Assembly: GCA_900553845.1 (NCBI GenBank)
Contig: USEW01000090.1
Span: 1 to 7,559 of the forward strand
Source: an uncultured bacterium
GTDB lineage: Bacteria > Cyanobacteriota > Vampirovibrionia > Gastranaerophilales > Gastranaerophilaceae
Length of the DNA: 7,559 bases
Reading direction: 5' to 3'
The notes beneath the pieces are model-generated. The model ran no database searches. It saw only the letters and a program-made list of their open reading frames with translations, and had not been told where the DNA came from. A program made the position numbers and the translations under genes. Each line of letters begins with the position of its first letter. The first letter of the stretch is position 1. Below, one piece after another: positions 1 to 7,033 of this stretch.

Positions 1-11
1 TAGCATAACGG

Positions 12-1367
12 CTAGTTTAAAGTTGGATTAATAAAGTTTTCATTATTTAAGTTATTATCATAATTATTAATTGATTTTAAATTTTGAAGTCGAATATGTT
101 TTTTAATTTTTTTCCCGATTTTTATATTTTTATTTTCCAAAAATTTTGACATTTTTACAAAATCAAACTCATTTTCCCACCTTGCAATAACAACAGATGC
201 AATGCAATTTCCGATTAAATTAACAGTAGTACGGCCCATATCAAGAATCTGGTCAATACCAAGCAAAATAGCAACACCAATTAACGGATAGTTAAAACTT
301 GCTAAAGTTCCAGCCATAACAACAAGAGAAACTCTTGGAACACCTGCAACACCTTTTGATGTGAGCATTAGAGCCAACATAATCATAATTTGTTGTGATA
401 AAGTCATTTCAATACCGACAATTTGTGTTGCAAAAATTACACCCAAAGAAAGGTATAACGTTGTTCCGTCTAAATTAAATGTATAACCTGTTGGAATAAC
501 AAAACTTACAATATTTTTAGGAACACCAAATTTTTCCATAACTTCCATCGCTTTAGGAAATGCTGCTTCACTACTTGCTGTTGAAAATGCAATTAATGCA
601 GGCTCCTGTATAGCTTTTAGTAGACCAATAAATGAAATTCCCGTAATTTTACAAGCAAAGGCAATAACAATAGCTACAAATAAAATTAATGCAGCATAAA
701 CAGATACAATTACTTTAAAATAACTTGCCAATACTCCAATTCCATTGCTTCCAATAGTTGCCGCAATTGCTGCAAAAATACCAACTGGAGCAAAAAACAT
801 AACAAGTTCGGTAAACTTAAACATTATTTCACAAGTAGAACTTAAAAAATCCAACACAAGTTTAGCTTTTTTACCGACAGCACAAATAGCAAAAGCAAAG
901 AATAATGCAAATACAACTATTTGAAGAAGATTACCCTCTGACATTGCCTGAACTATACTTGTTGGCACAATATGTACAATCATATCAGATACAGATGTAT
1001 GAGCACTTACTTGCGACATTTGATTTACTGCTTGCATTTGTGACGCTTGTGCCTGTATATTAAAACCTAAACCCGGCTTGAAAAAGTGTGCTGACATTAA
1101 CCCTATTATCAAAGCCAAAGTTGTTACTACTTCAAAATATATTAAAGTCTTTAGCCCTATTTTACCAAGACTTTTCATGTCTCCATGTCCTGCTATTCCA
1201 ACAACTAATGTTGAAAATAATAATGGTGCTATTATCATTTTTACCATTCGCAAAAACATATCAGCAAGAGGTTGGAATTTTATTGCCAAACTTGGTGCTA
1301 ACCAACCAAAAATTATACCAAGCATTAATGCAATAAATATCCATAAGGTAAGTTTGGAGTTATTCAA
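12..1367 (-). CDS. Dicarboxylate/amino acid:cation symporter (DAACS/SDF family)
   Basis: Secondary transporter of the GltP/DctA/GltPh family, which imports acidic amino acids or C4-dicarboxylates with Na+ or H+ across the inner membrane. The 451 residues show the whole fold: TM1 near 6-27, further hydrophobic helices to about 240, the serine-rich HP1 tip STASSEAAFP at 262-271, the TM7 motif NLDGT at 298-302, an HP2 re-entrant segment near 336-356, and TM8 with D372, D376, R379, T380 and N383. These match the GltPh D390/D394/R397/T398/N401 pattern, and the Arg favours a carboxylate side chain on the substrate. Glutamate/aspartate and C4-dicarboxylates cannot be told apart here, so no symbol is given. 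The start is TTG at 1365-1367, with an in-frame TAA 6 bp upstream and a GAGG about 10 nt before it; the next in-frame ATG (M15) would cut TM1. A TATAAT lies at 1408-1413 without a good -35. The last ~50 residues form an unusual Lys- then Asn-rich hydrophilic tail. Confidence 0.93.
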   Translation of the reverse strand: MNNSKLTLWIFIALMLGIIFGWLAPSLAIKFQPLADMFLRMVKMIIAPLLFSTLVVGIAGHGDMKSLGKIGLKTLIYFEVVTTLALIIGLMSAHFFKPGLGFNIQAQASQMQAVNQMSQVSAHTSVSDMIVHIVPTSIVQAMSEGNLLQIVVFALFFAFAICAVGKKAKLVLDFLSSTCEIMFKFTELVMFFAPVGIFAAIAATIGSNGIGVLASYFKVIVSVYAALILFVAIVIAFACKITGISFIGLLKAIQEPALIAFSTASSEAAFPKAMEVMEKFGVPKNIVSFVIPTGYTFNLDGTTLYLSLGVIFATQIVGIEMTLSQQIMIMLALMLTSKGVAGVPRVSLVVMAGTLASFNYPLIGVAILLGIDQILDMGRTTVNLIGNCIASVVIARWENEFDFVKMSKFLENKNIKIGKKIKKHIRLQNLKSINNYDNNLNNENFINPTLN

Positions 1368-1453
1368 TATAATTTAACCTCAAATACAAATACTATATTA
1401 ATATTATATTATAAACATGATTATTTAAAAAAAATATATTAAAAAAAGTTAAT

Positions 1454-2197
1454 TTATGTAAATATACCTATATTTAAGTCTTTTAATATTTTTATATCAT
1501 CTTTAGACAATTTAGATTTTAAAAATTTGTAAAATAAATCAGGACGTAATTCTTTTGTTTTTTTTATTTGTTGTGTTCGTTTCCAAATATATATTTCCCG
1601 ATGATTACCGTTTAGTAAAACATCCGGTACATTAATCCCCATAAATTCTCTGGGTTTTGTGTATTGAGGCGCTTCGAGCAAATATTCACTAAATGATTCA
1701 TTTATAAAAGACTCAGCTTTTCCCAAAACATTTGGTATTAATCGAGAAACACTATCAATAATGCTTAATGCTCCAAGTTCGCCGCCTGTCAGAATATAAT
1801 CCCCCATTGATACTACGCGGGCTTTTGATATAATTTTAATTCTTTCATCAAATCCTTCATAGTGTCCGCATATTATATTCAATGAGTTTAATTTACTAAA
1901 TTCAAATGCCATTTCTTGATTATATTCTTCACCATCCGGCGACATAATTATAGTTTGGCTATTCTCTTGTTTTTCTATTGAATTTAAAGCATCAATAAAT
2001 GGTTGTACTTGAAGCAGCATACCCGCATCATGGCCATAAACAGTATCATCCACTTTTTTATGCTTATTTGTTGTAAAATCTCTTGGATTTATTGTATTAA
2101 CAAAAATCAAATTATTCTCGCAAGCACGTTTTATAATACTATAATTTAAATAGTCATTTATCATCTGCGGAAACAAAGTTAATACATTAAATTTCAT
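1454..2197 (-). CDS. trmD: tRNA (guanine-37-N1)-methyltransferase TrmD
   Basis: Cytoplasmic SPOUT-class enzyme that uses S-adenosylmethionine to methylate N1 of G37 next to the anticodon, preventing +1 frameshifting. At 247 residues it has the usual length. Visible hallmarks: N-terminal MKFNVLTLFPQM; SPDGEEYNQ at 86-94; the knot strand IICGHYEGFDERI at 108-120; SMGDYILTGGE at 130-140; SRLIPNVLG at 151-159, with R152 matching E. coli R154; and LLEAPQYTKP at 173-182, followed by the C-terminal LLNGNHREI block. Aligning gaplessly with E. coli from RFIPGVLG, the catalytic Asp169 falls on Glu167 (NESF instead of EDSF), a conservative change. It is the last gene of the operon and starts 2 bp after the rimM stop, so it is probably translated by coupling; the upstream Shine-Dalgarno is weak. 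No hairpin-plus-T terminator is visible in the 86 bp before the next gene. Confidence 0.97.
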   Translation of the reverse strand: MKFNVLTLFPQMINDYLNYSIIKRACENNLIFVNTINPRDFTTNKHKKVDDTVYGHDAGMLLQVQPFIDALNSIEKQENSQTIIMSPDGEEYNQEMAFEFSKLNSLNIICGHYEGFDERIKIISKARVVSMGDYILTGGELGALSIIDSVSRLIPNVLGKAESFINESFSEYLLEAPQYTKPREFMGINVPDVLLNGNHREIYIWKRTQQIKKTKELRPDLFYKFLKSKLSKDDIKILKDLNIGIFT

Positions 2198-2199
2198 TT

Positions 2200-2724
2200 T
2201 TATTGTCCAATTAAACCTTCAATATTGTTAACAACAATAAATTTTTCATTTAAATCAACTTTTAAGACAAGCTGTTTCACAAAGGGTACAAAATATAACT
2301 TATTATCTTCATTATACCTCACACTTAGCAAACTTGAAGCTTTATTTTCAGCAACTTCTTCAACAATTCCTAAAAATAAACCGAATTTATCATAAACTTT
2401 TAATCCGGTAAGTTGTGAGATTAAATATTCATCTTCGTCTAAATTTTCAATTGCCTGACTTTTTTTAATATATAAATTTAAGCCTTTATACTTAACAATA
2501 TCATTAACCGTATTAATATTTTCAAATTTAATAATTGCAAAATTTTTATGAAATTTTAAACTTTTTATTTTTAATTCCAAATATTCATTTTGATAATAAA
2601 CAAAAAGTGATTTTAAAGTTTTTAATTTATTTTCATTACCTATAGAATATCCGACTTTTGCTTCACCTTTTATACCATGAAAATTTAAAATTTTAGCAAC
2701 AGAAATAAGCTCACTGTCGGGCAT
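2200..2724 (-). CDS. rimM: Ribosome maturation factor RimM
   Basis: Assembly factor that binds ribosomal protein S19 and helps mature the 3' (head) domain of the 30S subunit. The 174 residues have the two expected domains. The N-terminal RimM beta-barrel opens with VAKILNFHGIKGEAKV (9-24, including the signature HGIKGE at 16-21). A C-terminal PRC-barrel starts near DEDEYLISQLTGLKVYD (96-112) and ends with FVPFVKQLVLKVDL (145-158) and NNIEGLIG. The ATG at 2722-2724 overlaps the TAA of the upstream gene as TAATG, and a GGAGG sits 4 nt before it inside that gene, so translation is very likely coupled. The rimM-trmD order is the common bacterial one. rpsP and the KH-domain gene that often precede it, and rplS that often follows trmD, are absent here. 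Confidence 0.96.
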   Translation of the reverse strand: MPDSELISVAKILNFHGIKGEAKVGYSIGNENKLKTLKSLFVYYQNEYLELKIKSLKFHKNFAIIKFENINTVNDIVKYKGLNLYIKKSQAIENLDEDEYLISQLTGLKVYDKFGLFLGIVEEVAENKASSLLSVRYNEDNKLYFVPFVKQLVLKVDLNEKFIVVNNIEGLIGQ

Positions 2725-3905
2725 TATTCCTCCGATGAAGTCTGTGCTTTTTTAACTATACGTTTTTTTACTGTTGTTGCAGTATTTTTAACTTCCTCAG
2801 CAGCAGTTTCATTAGTTTTGCCAACATCATTTAAGTTTTCATCTTGTGGAACAATCTTTGTTTCTTCAATATTGGAATCAACATTATCAAGTTTAGTTTG
2901 TTTTTTCTCAGCCTCTTTAGCAGCATTTTCAAGCTCACGCTTTCTTTTTAACTCAGCTTTTTTAGCCTTTTCCAATGCCTTTTTCTCAGCTTTACGTATT
3001 TTAGATTGAACTTCTTTTTCTCTTAACGATTCAGGAATGTCAGTTCGTTCCAAATTCCATCTTTCAAGCCCCATTTGGCGACGAACTACACCAATACCAA
3101 CATGGACACGCCATTCGTCCATCTTTAATTGTGCTGCTATTATTTTATGACAGCCTATAGGTGGCAATGGTAATAGCGGTTCATACAAATTTTTAATAGC
3201 AAAAACCTGGTCTTCAGTTACAGCAAGCTTTCTCTTTGGAAAATTTAATTTAGGTAACATCAATTTTTGACGGATAAGATTTATACCAAAAAATACTTTT
3301 CTCGGTTCAATACTTAATTTTTCAGCAATAACCTCGTATGCATCATGGTTTGGCAAAGGTAACATTGCTTTATATAAATTTTCAATTTCAATCATCTGCT
3401 CTTTTGTAATCAATAAACGTTTTGAAACATCCCGACGTTGAGCTTGACCGCCTTGATTATATCTTGGTTTAAAACCGCCGCCTCCGCGTTGATTATAAGA
3501 CTTTTGCTGTGGACGTCTTGGATTTTGATTACCATACGGTCTTTGTGCGGCATTATAGCTATTATTTCTATATCCACCAGTAATGCCGCTTTCTTTACGA
3601 TATGAAGAATTATACGGTTTATTATATCTCTGGTTTGAATAGTTAGAACTGTTTGCTCTATTGTAATTGCCACCATTTGACATTCGTTGGCTTGAATAGT
3701 TAACATTTTGACGTTCACTTCCAGCTGAATAACTATTATATGAAGTTCTTGGTACACTTTCAGCATTGGCTGAATAAGATGTCAAACTTCCGTCTTCTGC
3801 CGCTCCTGTTTTTCTTTCAGGATACAAACAATTGGGACATATTACCCTTTTTGGATTTTTTGTCTCAAACTCACAACCGCACTTTATACATTTATTGGTA
3901 TACAT
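2724..3905 (-). CDS. Uncharacterised zinc-ribbon, low-complexity, duplicated-domain protein heading the rimM-trmD operon
   Basis: I do not recognise this 393-residue protein. Four parts are visible. Residues 6-26 form a zinc ribbon, CxxC (C6, C9) and CPNC (C23, C26), with an extra C11. Residues about 42-157 are disordered, rich in Asn, Ser, Tyr, Gln, Arg and Gly, including a GGGG at 141-144, resembling the prion-like/RGG tails of RNA-binding proteins. Residues 163-288 are two tandem helical units of 63 residues that align without gaps, about 19 identities, each containing a LPLP motif (182-185, 245-248) and a helix-turn-helix-like pattern. Residues from about 294 are a Lys/Glu/Ala-rich, probably coiled-coil tail, then a polar C-terminus. 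The ATG is supported because the zinc ribbon begins at residue 6. A promoter lies upstream at 4042-4070, and the stop overlaps the rimM start. Inference: an RNA- or ribosome-associated factor. Function is unproven, but the gene itself is convincing. Confidence 0.9.
   Translation of the reverse strand: MYTNKCIKCGCEFETKNPKRVICPNCLYPERKTGAAEDGSLTSYSANAESVPRTSYNSYSAGSERQNVNYSSQRMSNGGNYNRANSSNYSNQRYNKPYNSSYRKESGITGGYRNNSYNAAQRPYGNQNPRRPQQKSYNQRGGGGFKPRYNQGGQAQRRDVSKRLLITKEQMIEIENLYKAMLPLPNHDAYEVIAEKLSIEPRKVFFGINLIRQKLMLPKLNFPKRKLAVTEDQVFAIKNLYEPLLPLPPIGCHKIIAAQLKMDEWRVHVGIGVVRRQMGLERWNLERTDIPESLREKEVQSKIRKAEKKALEKAKKAELKRKRELENAAKEAEKKQTKLDNVDSNIEETKIVPQDENLNDVGKTNETAAEEVKNTATTVKKRIVKKAQTSSEE
3042..3419 (-). 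repeat. Tandem 63-residue internal protein duplication
   Basis: Within the operon leader gene, residues 163-225 and 226-288 align end to end with no gaps. About 19 positions are identical, including T167/T230, Q170/Q233, N176-L177-Y178/N239-L240-Y241, L182-P183-L184-P185/L245-P246-L247-P248, I193-A194/I256-A257, G207-I208/G270-I271 and R212/R275. The predicted pattern is a long helix, a proline-containing turn, then two shorter helices. The DNA has diverged, so the duplication is old. Confidence 0.75.
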
Positions 3906-4035
3906 TTATTTTCCAAGTTCCCTTTATTCTTTTTCTTTAGTGTAAATACATATTTCATTTTTAAAAATTCTCAAGGTGCAAACAAAACTCCTCTTTTTCA
4001 ATAAATCTTTATCTTAATGCACCATTAAACATCAT
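3906..4035 (-). promoter_or_regulatory. Leader of the rimM-trmD operon with a distant inverted repeat
   Basis: If transcription starts near 4035 from the promoter at 4042-4070, the 5' untranslated leader is about 130 nt. Read on the minus strand it contains GGTGCA (4023-4018) and TGCACC (3980-3975), a perfect 6-bp inverted repeat enclosing 37 nt. The enclosed stretch includes AGAGGAG, a strong Shine-Dalgarno-like sequence. Six nt after that lies TTG, opening a six-codon frame that ends in TAA. A short leader peptide or a fold-back regulatory structure is possible, but no known riboswitch class is recognised. The evidence is suggestive only. Confidence 0.3.
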
Positions 4036-4041
4036 GTATTT

Positions 4042-4070
4042 ATTGTATACTTAAAATTTAAATATGACAA
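4042..4070 (-). promoter_or_regulatory. Sigma-70-type promoter for the zinc-ribbon gene-rimM-trmD operon
   Basis: On the minus strand, TTGTCA (4070-4065) and TACAAT (4047-4042) each match the -35 and -10 consensus at five of six positions, and they are separated by exactly 17 bp. The site lies between the end of the solute-binding protein gene and the start at 3905. It points towards the operon and predicts a start near 4035. Such matches do arise by chance in AT-rich DNA. Confidence 0.5.
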
Positions 4071-4078
4071 GTATTTTT

Positions 4079-5365
4079 TTATTTTTTACAATTTTTTACT
4101 TTATTTTCAACTGTTTGAAGGAGATTTTTGATTTGAAATCTGTTTTTTTCAAGTAATATTTTTTGAACATATATATTTATTGTATCAATTATACATTTTT
4201 TATCATCACCTATATATGGTGCATTGACAAGATTATTTAATTGCAATGCACTTGTTATTTTGGCTTTATTTTCTTTTGTTTTATCTTTATTCAAAATTTT
4301 TATAAACTTTTGCAATGCTTCACTATTAACAGGCAAAACTGAAGTTTTTTGTGCAAATTCATACTGGTTTTTCTCATTTGTCAAAAACATGGCAAACCGT
4401 ATTGCTTGTGTTTTGTGTTTAGATTTTATTGGTATAGCTAAATCCATTAACGAAAAGTCATATCTACCGTTATCACCTATAAGTTGAGGATATATAACAC
4501 TTTTTTCATATACTTGAGGGGCATTCTCTCGAATTATGTTCAAAAAATTTGCTCCAGTCACAATCAACATGGTTTGTCCGCTTAAATATTGCTCCAATGC
4601 CTCCTGATGTCCCTGAGTAATTGATTCTCTTGGAATTAAATCACTATTATACAACCTATTAAATTCGCTAAATATATAATTACCTTTTTCACTTGCTAAA
4701 TTATAATAATCAATATCATATTTATTTAATAATTTTAAAATAGTATCATTTTCAGTTAAAGTTGGGAAAATTATATATTTGCCTGTTTTTTGTTTAACTT
4801 GCTTTGCATATTCAAACATATCATCATAGGTTATTATTTTTTTATTTAATAGAGATTTTTTATATATATCATAATTAACTATTGTTATAGCAGAAGTTGC
4901 ATAAAAAGGTATAGCATAATATTTGCCTTCATAATTTAAGGAATTTTTTATTTCGCTAATATAATCTTTAAAACAAACTTCTGGTATTTCATGTAAAGCT
5001 TTTTTGCCAGCAAGTGTCATTGAAAAATCATATGTAAGATTAATTAAATCAGGAGGGTTATCGGTAAGCAAGGCAGCTAAAACCTTTTTTTCTCCCTCCT
5101 GATAAGGTACATCAATCCAATTTACTTTTATATCAGGATTTTCATGTTCAAATTTTTGTATAAGTTTTTTAAAATAATCCTCTTGACTATTCAATTGAAG
5201 AGTCCAGAATGTAAGCTGAGTTTTATGTTTGCAGCAGCTGCATTTTGGTGTACCTTTTGTTATATTGGCTACAATCAAGCTTGGGATTAAATAAAGAAGA
5301 TACAAAGAAAAAGCAAGTACTAAAACCCGCTTAATATTTATATTCCTAAAATCAAAATCTATCAT
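4079..5365 (-). CDS. Extracellular solute-binding protein, family-1-like, membrane-anchored
   Basis: Resembles the substrate-binding proteins of carbohydrate-type ABC importers (SBP_bac_1, MalE/UgpB class), at a typical length of 428 residues. Family features in order: LTFWTLQLNSQEDYFKKLI (51-69) and FEHENPDIKV (72-81), the PDLINL strand (105-110), GKYYAIPFYA (147-156) followed by NYDIYKK, ALEQYLSGQTMLIVTGANF (256-274), and the helix KTQAIRFAMFLTN (318-330) with LPVNSEALQ (344-352). The N-terminus has one hydrophobic segment near 13-35 followed by C42, C44 and C45. No proper lipobox (L-x-x-C right after the segment) is seen, so it is probably held by an uncleaved helix rather than lipidated. 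No permease or ATPase gene is adjacent, so its partners must be elsewhere. The start ATG has GAGG about 11 nt upstream. The ligand cannot be told from sequence. Confidence 0.85.
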   Translation of the reverse strand: MIDFDFRNINIKRVLVLAFSLYLLYLIPSLIVANITKGTPKCSCCKHKTQLTFWTLQLNSQEDYFKKLIQKFEHENPDIKVNWIDVPYQEGEKKVLAALLTDNPPDLINLTYDFSMTLAGKKALHEIPEVCFKDYISEIKNSLNYEGKYYAIPFYATSAITIVNYDIYKKSLLNKKIITYDDMFEYAKQVKQKTGKYIIFPTLTENDTILKLLNKYDIDYYNLASEKGNYIFSEFNRLYNSDLIPRESITQGHQEALEQYLSGQTMLIVTGANFLNIIRENAPQVYEKSVIYPQLIGDNGRYDFSLMDLAIPIKSKHKTQAIRFAMFLTNEKNQYEFAQKTSVLPVNSEALQKFIKILNKDKTKENKAKITSALQLNNLVNAPYIGDDKKCIIDTINIYVQKILLEKNRFQIKNLLQTVENKVKNCKK

Positions 5366-5431
5366 ATCAAAAAATTCCTCAATTATATAAATTAATGTTA
5401 TTATATTATTATAAAAAACGGTAAAAGAAAA
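5366..5431. promoter_or_regulatory. Short divergent intergenic region
   Basis: These 66 bp separate the start codons of the solute-binding protein gene (minus) and rarA (plus), so promoters for both should lie in or beside them. They are almost entirely A and T. A minus-strand TATAAT is present at 5413-5408 but has no good -35. No plus-strand promoter stands out, and the Shine-Dalgarno in front of rarA is weak. Confidence 0.3.
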
Positions 5432-6667
5432 ATGAATTTATTTACACAACTTGAAAAAGAAAATAGACAGGAACCATTGGCACAAATATTGCGTCCAAAG
5501 ACTTTGGATGAATATTTAGGTCAAACAAATGTCATATCAAATAATTCTCCATTATTAAACCTACTTAAGTCAAAACGTTTGTTTTCTTTTATTTTCTTTG
5601 GACCTCCAGGTTGTGGAAAAACGACCCTTGCAAGACTAATTGCAAATTATACAAATGCACGTTTTGTTGAGTTATCAGCTACATCATCAGGTGTTAAGGA
5701 TATAAAAGATATTGTTGCAAGTGCTAAAGAAAATCTTATCCACAACATAAAAACTATATTATTTATTGATGAAATACACAGATATTCAAAGACCCAACAG
5801 GATGCATTATTGCCGCATTTGGAATCAGGTTTGATTTATTTAATTGGTTCAACAACTGAAAACCCTTCATTTCAGGTAAATAGCGCTCTTTTATCAAGAA
5901 CATCTGTTATACAATTAAATAAAATCGATAACGAGTCAATAAAAAAAATAATTATAAAAGGGTTTGATTATTTAAAAGATAAGTATGGTGAAGTTTTATA
6001 TGAAGATGAAATAGTCAATTTTATAATCCGTTTTGCAAATGGTGATGCAAGAAGTGCATTAAATCTTGTTGAAAAAGCATATTTTTCATCGTCTTTTGAG
6101 GGTGAAACCCGTGTTATAAAGCTTGGCGAGCTTGAAACCCTAGCACAAAAAACAAATATAAAATATTCTATACAAGAGCATTATGATCTTGCATCAGCTT
6201 TTCAAAAAAGTCTTCGTGGAAGTGATAAAAATGCAGCCATTTATTACCTTGCCAAACTTATTGAATCAGGTGAAGACCCCAGGTTTATTTCCCGTCGCTT
6301 GATTGTTACAGCAAGTGAAGACGTTGGCAATCAAGACCCAAATGCTTTAAATATTGCTATAAATGCTCATAAAGCGGTTGAAATTTTGGGGCTGCCCGAA
6401 GGTAGAATCCCCCTTGCTCAAGCTGTCATCTATATAGCAAATGCACCAAAATCCAACCAGACTATTACGGCTATTGATGAGGCTATAAATGATATTAGGT
6501 CAGGAAAAGACTATTTGCCGCCTATGCATTTAAGGGATTGTCATTATAAGGATGCTAAAAAATATGGCTTTGGTGACGGGTATTTTTATTCGCATCTTGA
6601 TTATAATCATAAACAGCAGTTTTTGCCTGATGAAATTAAAGATAGGGATTATTTTAAAGAGTCTTAG
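5432..6667 (+). CDS. rarA: Replication-associated recombination protein RarA (MgsA), AAA+ ATPase
   Basis: Cytoplasmic AAA+ ATPase of the RarA/MgsA/WRNIP1 family, related to clamp-loader subunits. It acts at stalled replication forks and single-strand/double-strand junctions. Its 411 residues are complete and close to the usual length. Visible: the N-terminal family block PLAQILRPKTLDEYLGQ (15-31), Walker A GPPGCGKT (57-64), Walker B LFIDEIH (110-116), sensor 1 region GSTTENP (139-145), arginine-finger segment SALLSR (151-156), and sensor 2 GDAR (204-207). The MgsA-type C-terminal tetramerisation domain follows, with EDPRFISRRLIVTASEDVG (281-299), NAHKAVEILGLPEGRIPLAQ (311-330) and LPPMHLRDCHY (362-372). 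It is transcribed away from the solute-binding gene and runs convergently into the 71-residue gene, with only 9 bp between the stop codons and no obvious terminator. Confidence 0.97.
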   Translation: MNLFTQLEKENRQEPLAQILRPKTLDEYLGQTNVISNNSPLLNLLKSKRLFSFIFFGPPGCGKTTLARLIANYTNARFVELSATSSGVKDIKDIVASAKENLIHNIKTILFIDEIHRYSKTQQDALLPHLESGLIYLIGSTTENPSFQVNSALLSRTSVIQLNKIDNESIKKIIIKGFDYLKDKYGEVLYEDEIVNFIIRFANGDARSALNLVEKAYFSSSFEGETRVIKLGELETLAQKTNIKYSIQEHYDLASAFQKSLRGSDKNAAIYYLAKLIESGEDPRFISRRLIVTASEDVGNQDPNALNIAINAHKAVEILGLPEGRIPLAQAVIYIANAPKSNQTITAIDEAINDIRSGKDYLPPMHLRDCHYKDAKKYGFGDGYFYSHLDYNHKQQFLPDEIKDRDYFKES

Positions 6668-6676
6668 TATTTTTGT

Positions 6677-6892
6677 TTAGAGATTAACTGTTATTTTCTC
6701 GATATTTTCATTGATTTTTATTACTTCGTTTAAAATAACATTTGACAATATTTGTATATCACCAATATTTATTTCAACTTCCTCTTCCATATAAATGGCT
6801 GCAACAAGTATTTGGATAAGGCTTTTAAGTTTACAAAAATCGTTGCCTATTTTTTCGATATTTTGATTTAATTCATTATCTTTTGTAATCAT
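6677..6892 (-). CDS. Small helical hypothetical protein (71 aa)
   Basis: Not recognised. The 71 residues are acidic and Ile/Asn/Glu-rich, with no transmembrane segment, no Cys pair and no signal peptide. The pattern suggests two or three amphipathic helices: about 5-34 (NELNQNIEKIGNDF then LKSLIQILVAAIY) and about 43-68 (IGDIQILSNVILNEVIKI). This would suit a small dimeric or coiled-coil protein. The reading frame is believable because a strong AAAGGAGA Shine-Dalgarno stands 5 nt before the ATG and because base use matches the AT-rich neighbours. It converges on rarA, and its 5' side abuts the GC-rich repeat island. A regulatory or mobile-element accessory role is possible, but nothing in the sequence shows it. 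Confidence 0.65.
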   Translation of the reverse strand: MITKDNELNQNIEKIGNDFCKLKSLIQILVAAIYMEEEVEINIGDIQILSNVILNEVIKINENIEKITVNL

Positions 6893-6904
6893 TTTGTCTC
6901 CTTT
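6893..6904 (-). promoter_or_regulatory. Strong ribosome binding site of the 71-residue gene
   Basis: On the minus strand AAAGGAGA is followed by CAAA and then ATG, giving 5 nt between GGAG and the start codon. This is the best Shine-Dalgarno in the window and the main support for the small gene. Confidence 0.7.
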
Positions 6905-6988
6905 TTTTGTATAGTATTTATTTATATTTTATGTCCTTCGGACGGTTATAAAATGCCTGGGGCAGCGTATTCTTCCCTAAAGGGCATC

Positions 6989-7033
6989 CTCCCTTGTACG
7001 ACTCAGCCTTTCAGGCTTCGCCTACAAGAGGAG
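6989..7033. repeat. Nested hairpin in the GC-rich island
   Basis: CTCCCTTGTA (6989-6998) pairs with TACAAG-A-GGAG (7023-7033), ten base pairs with a single bulged A at 7029. The enclosed loop holds a second perfect stem, AGCCT-TTC-AGGCT (7005-7017). Both stems form on either strand. Downstream there is no T-run, so it is not an intrinsic terminator on the plus strand; on the minus strand it is not followed by a T-run either. Confidence 0.6.

Noticed and set aside
1078..1377. Plus-strand frames opposite the symporter (1078-1377 and 1088-1336)
   Set aside because: They lie wholly or almost wholly antisense to a clear membrane-protein gene and have no family features; they are shadow frames.
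3410..3766. 118-codon minus-strand frame inside the zinc-ribbon gene
   Set aside because: It is an alternative frame of the low-complexity region, where repetitive codons keep other frames open.
4049..4080. ATACTT...AAGTAT inverted repeat followed by seven T on the plus strand, looking like a terminator
   Set aside because: The stem is A/T-rich and weak with a long loop, and no plus-strand gene lies upstream. On the minus strand, where the genes are, no T-run follows it. It also overlaps the better-supported minus-strand promoter.
6908..6937. Possible promoter for the 71-residue gene (AGGACA, 18 bp, TATACA on the minus strand)
   Set aside because: Both boxes match only 4 of 6 positions, and the implied start would fall inside the Shine-Dalgarno, which would not leave a usable leader.
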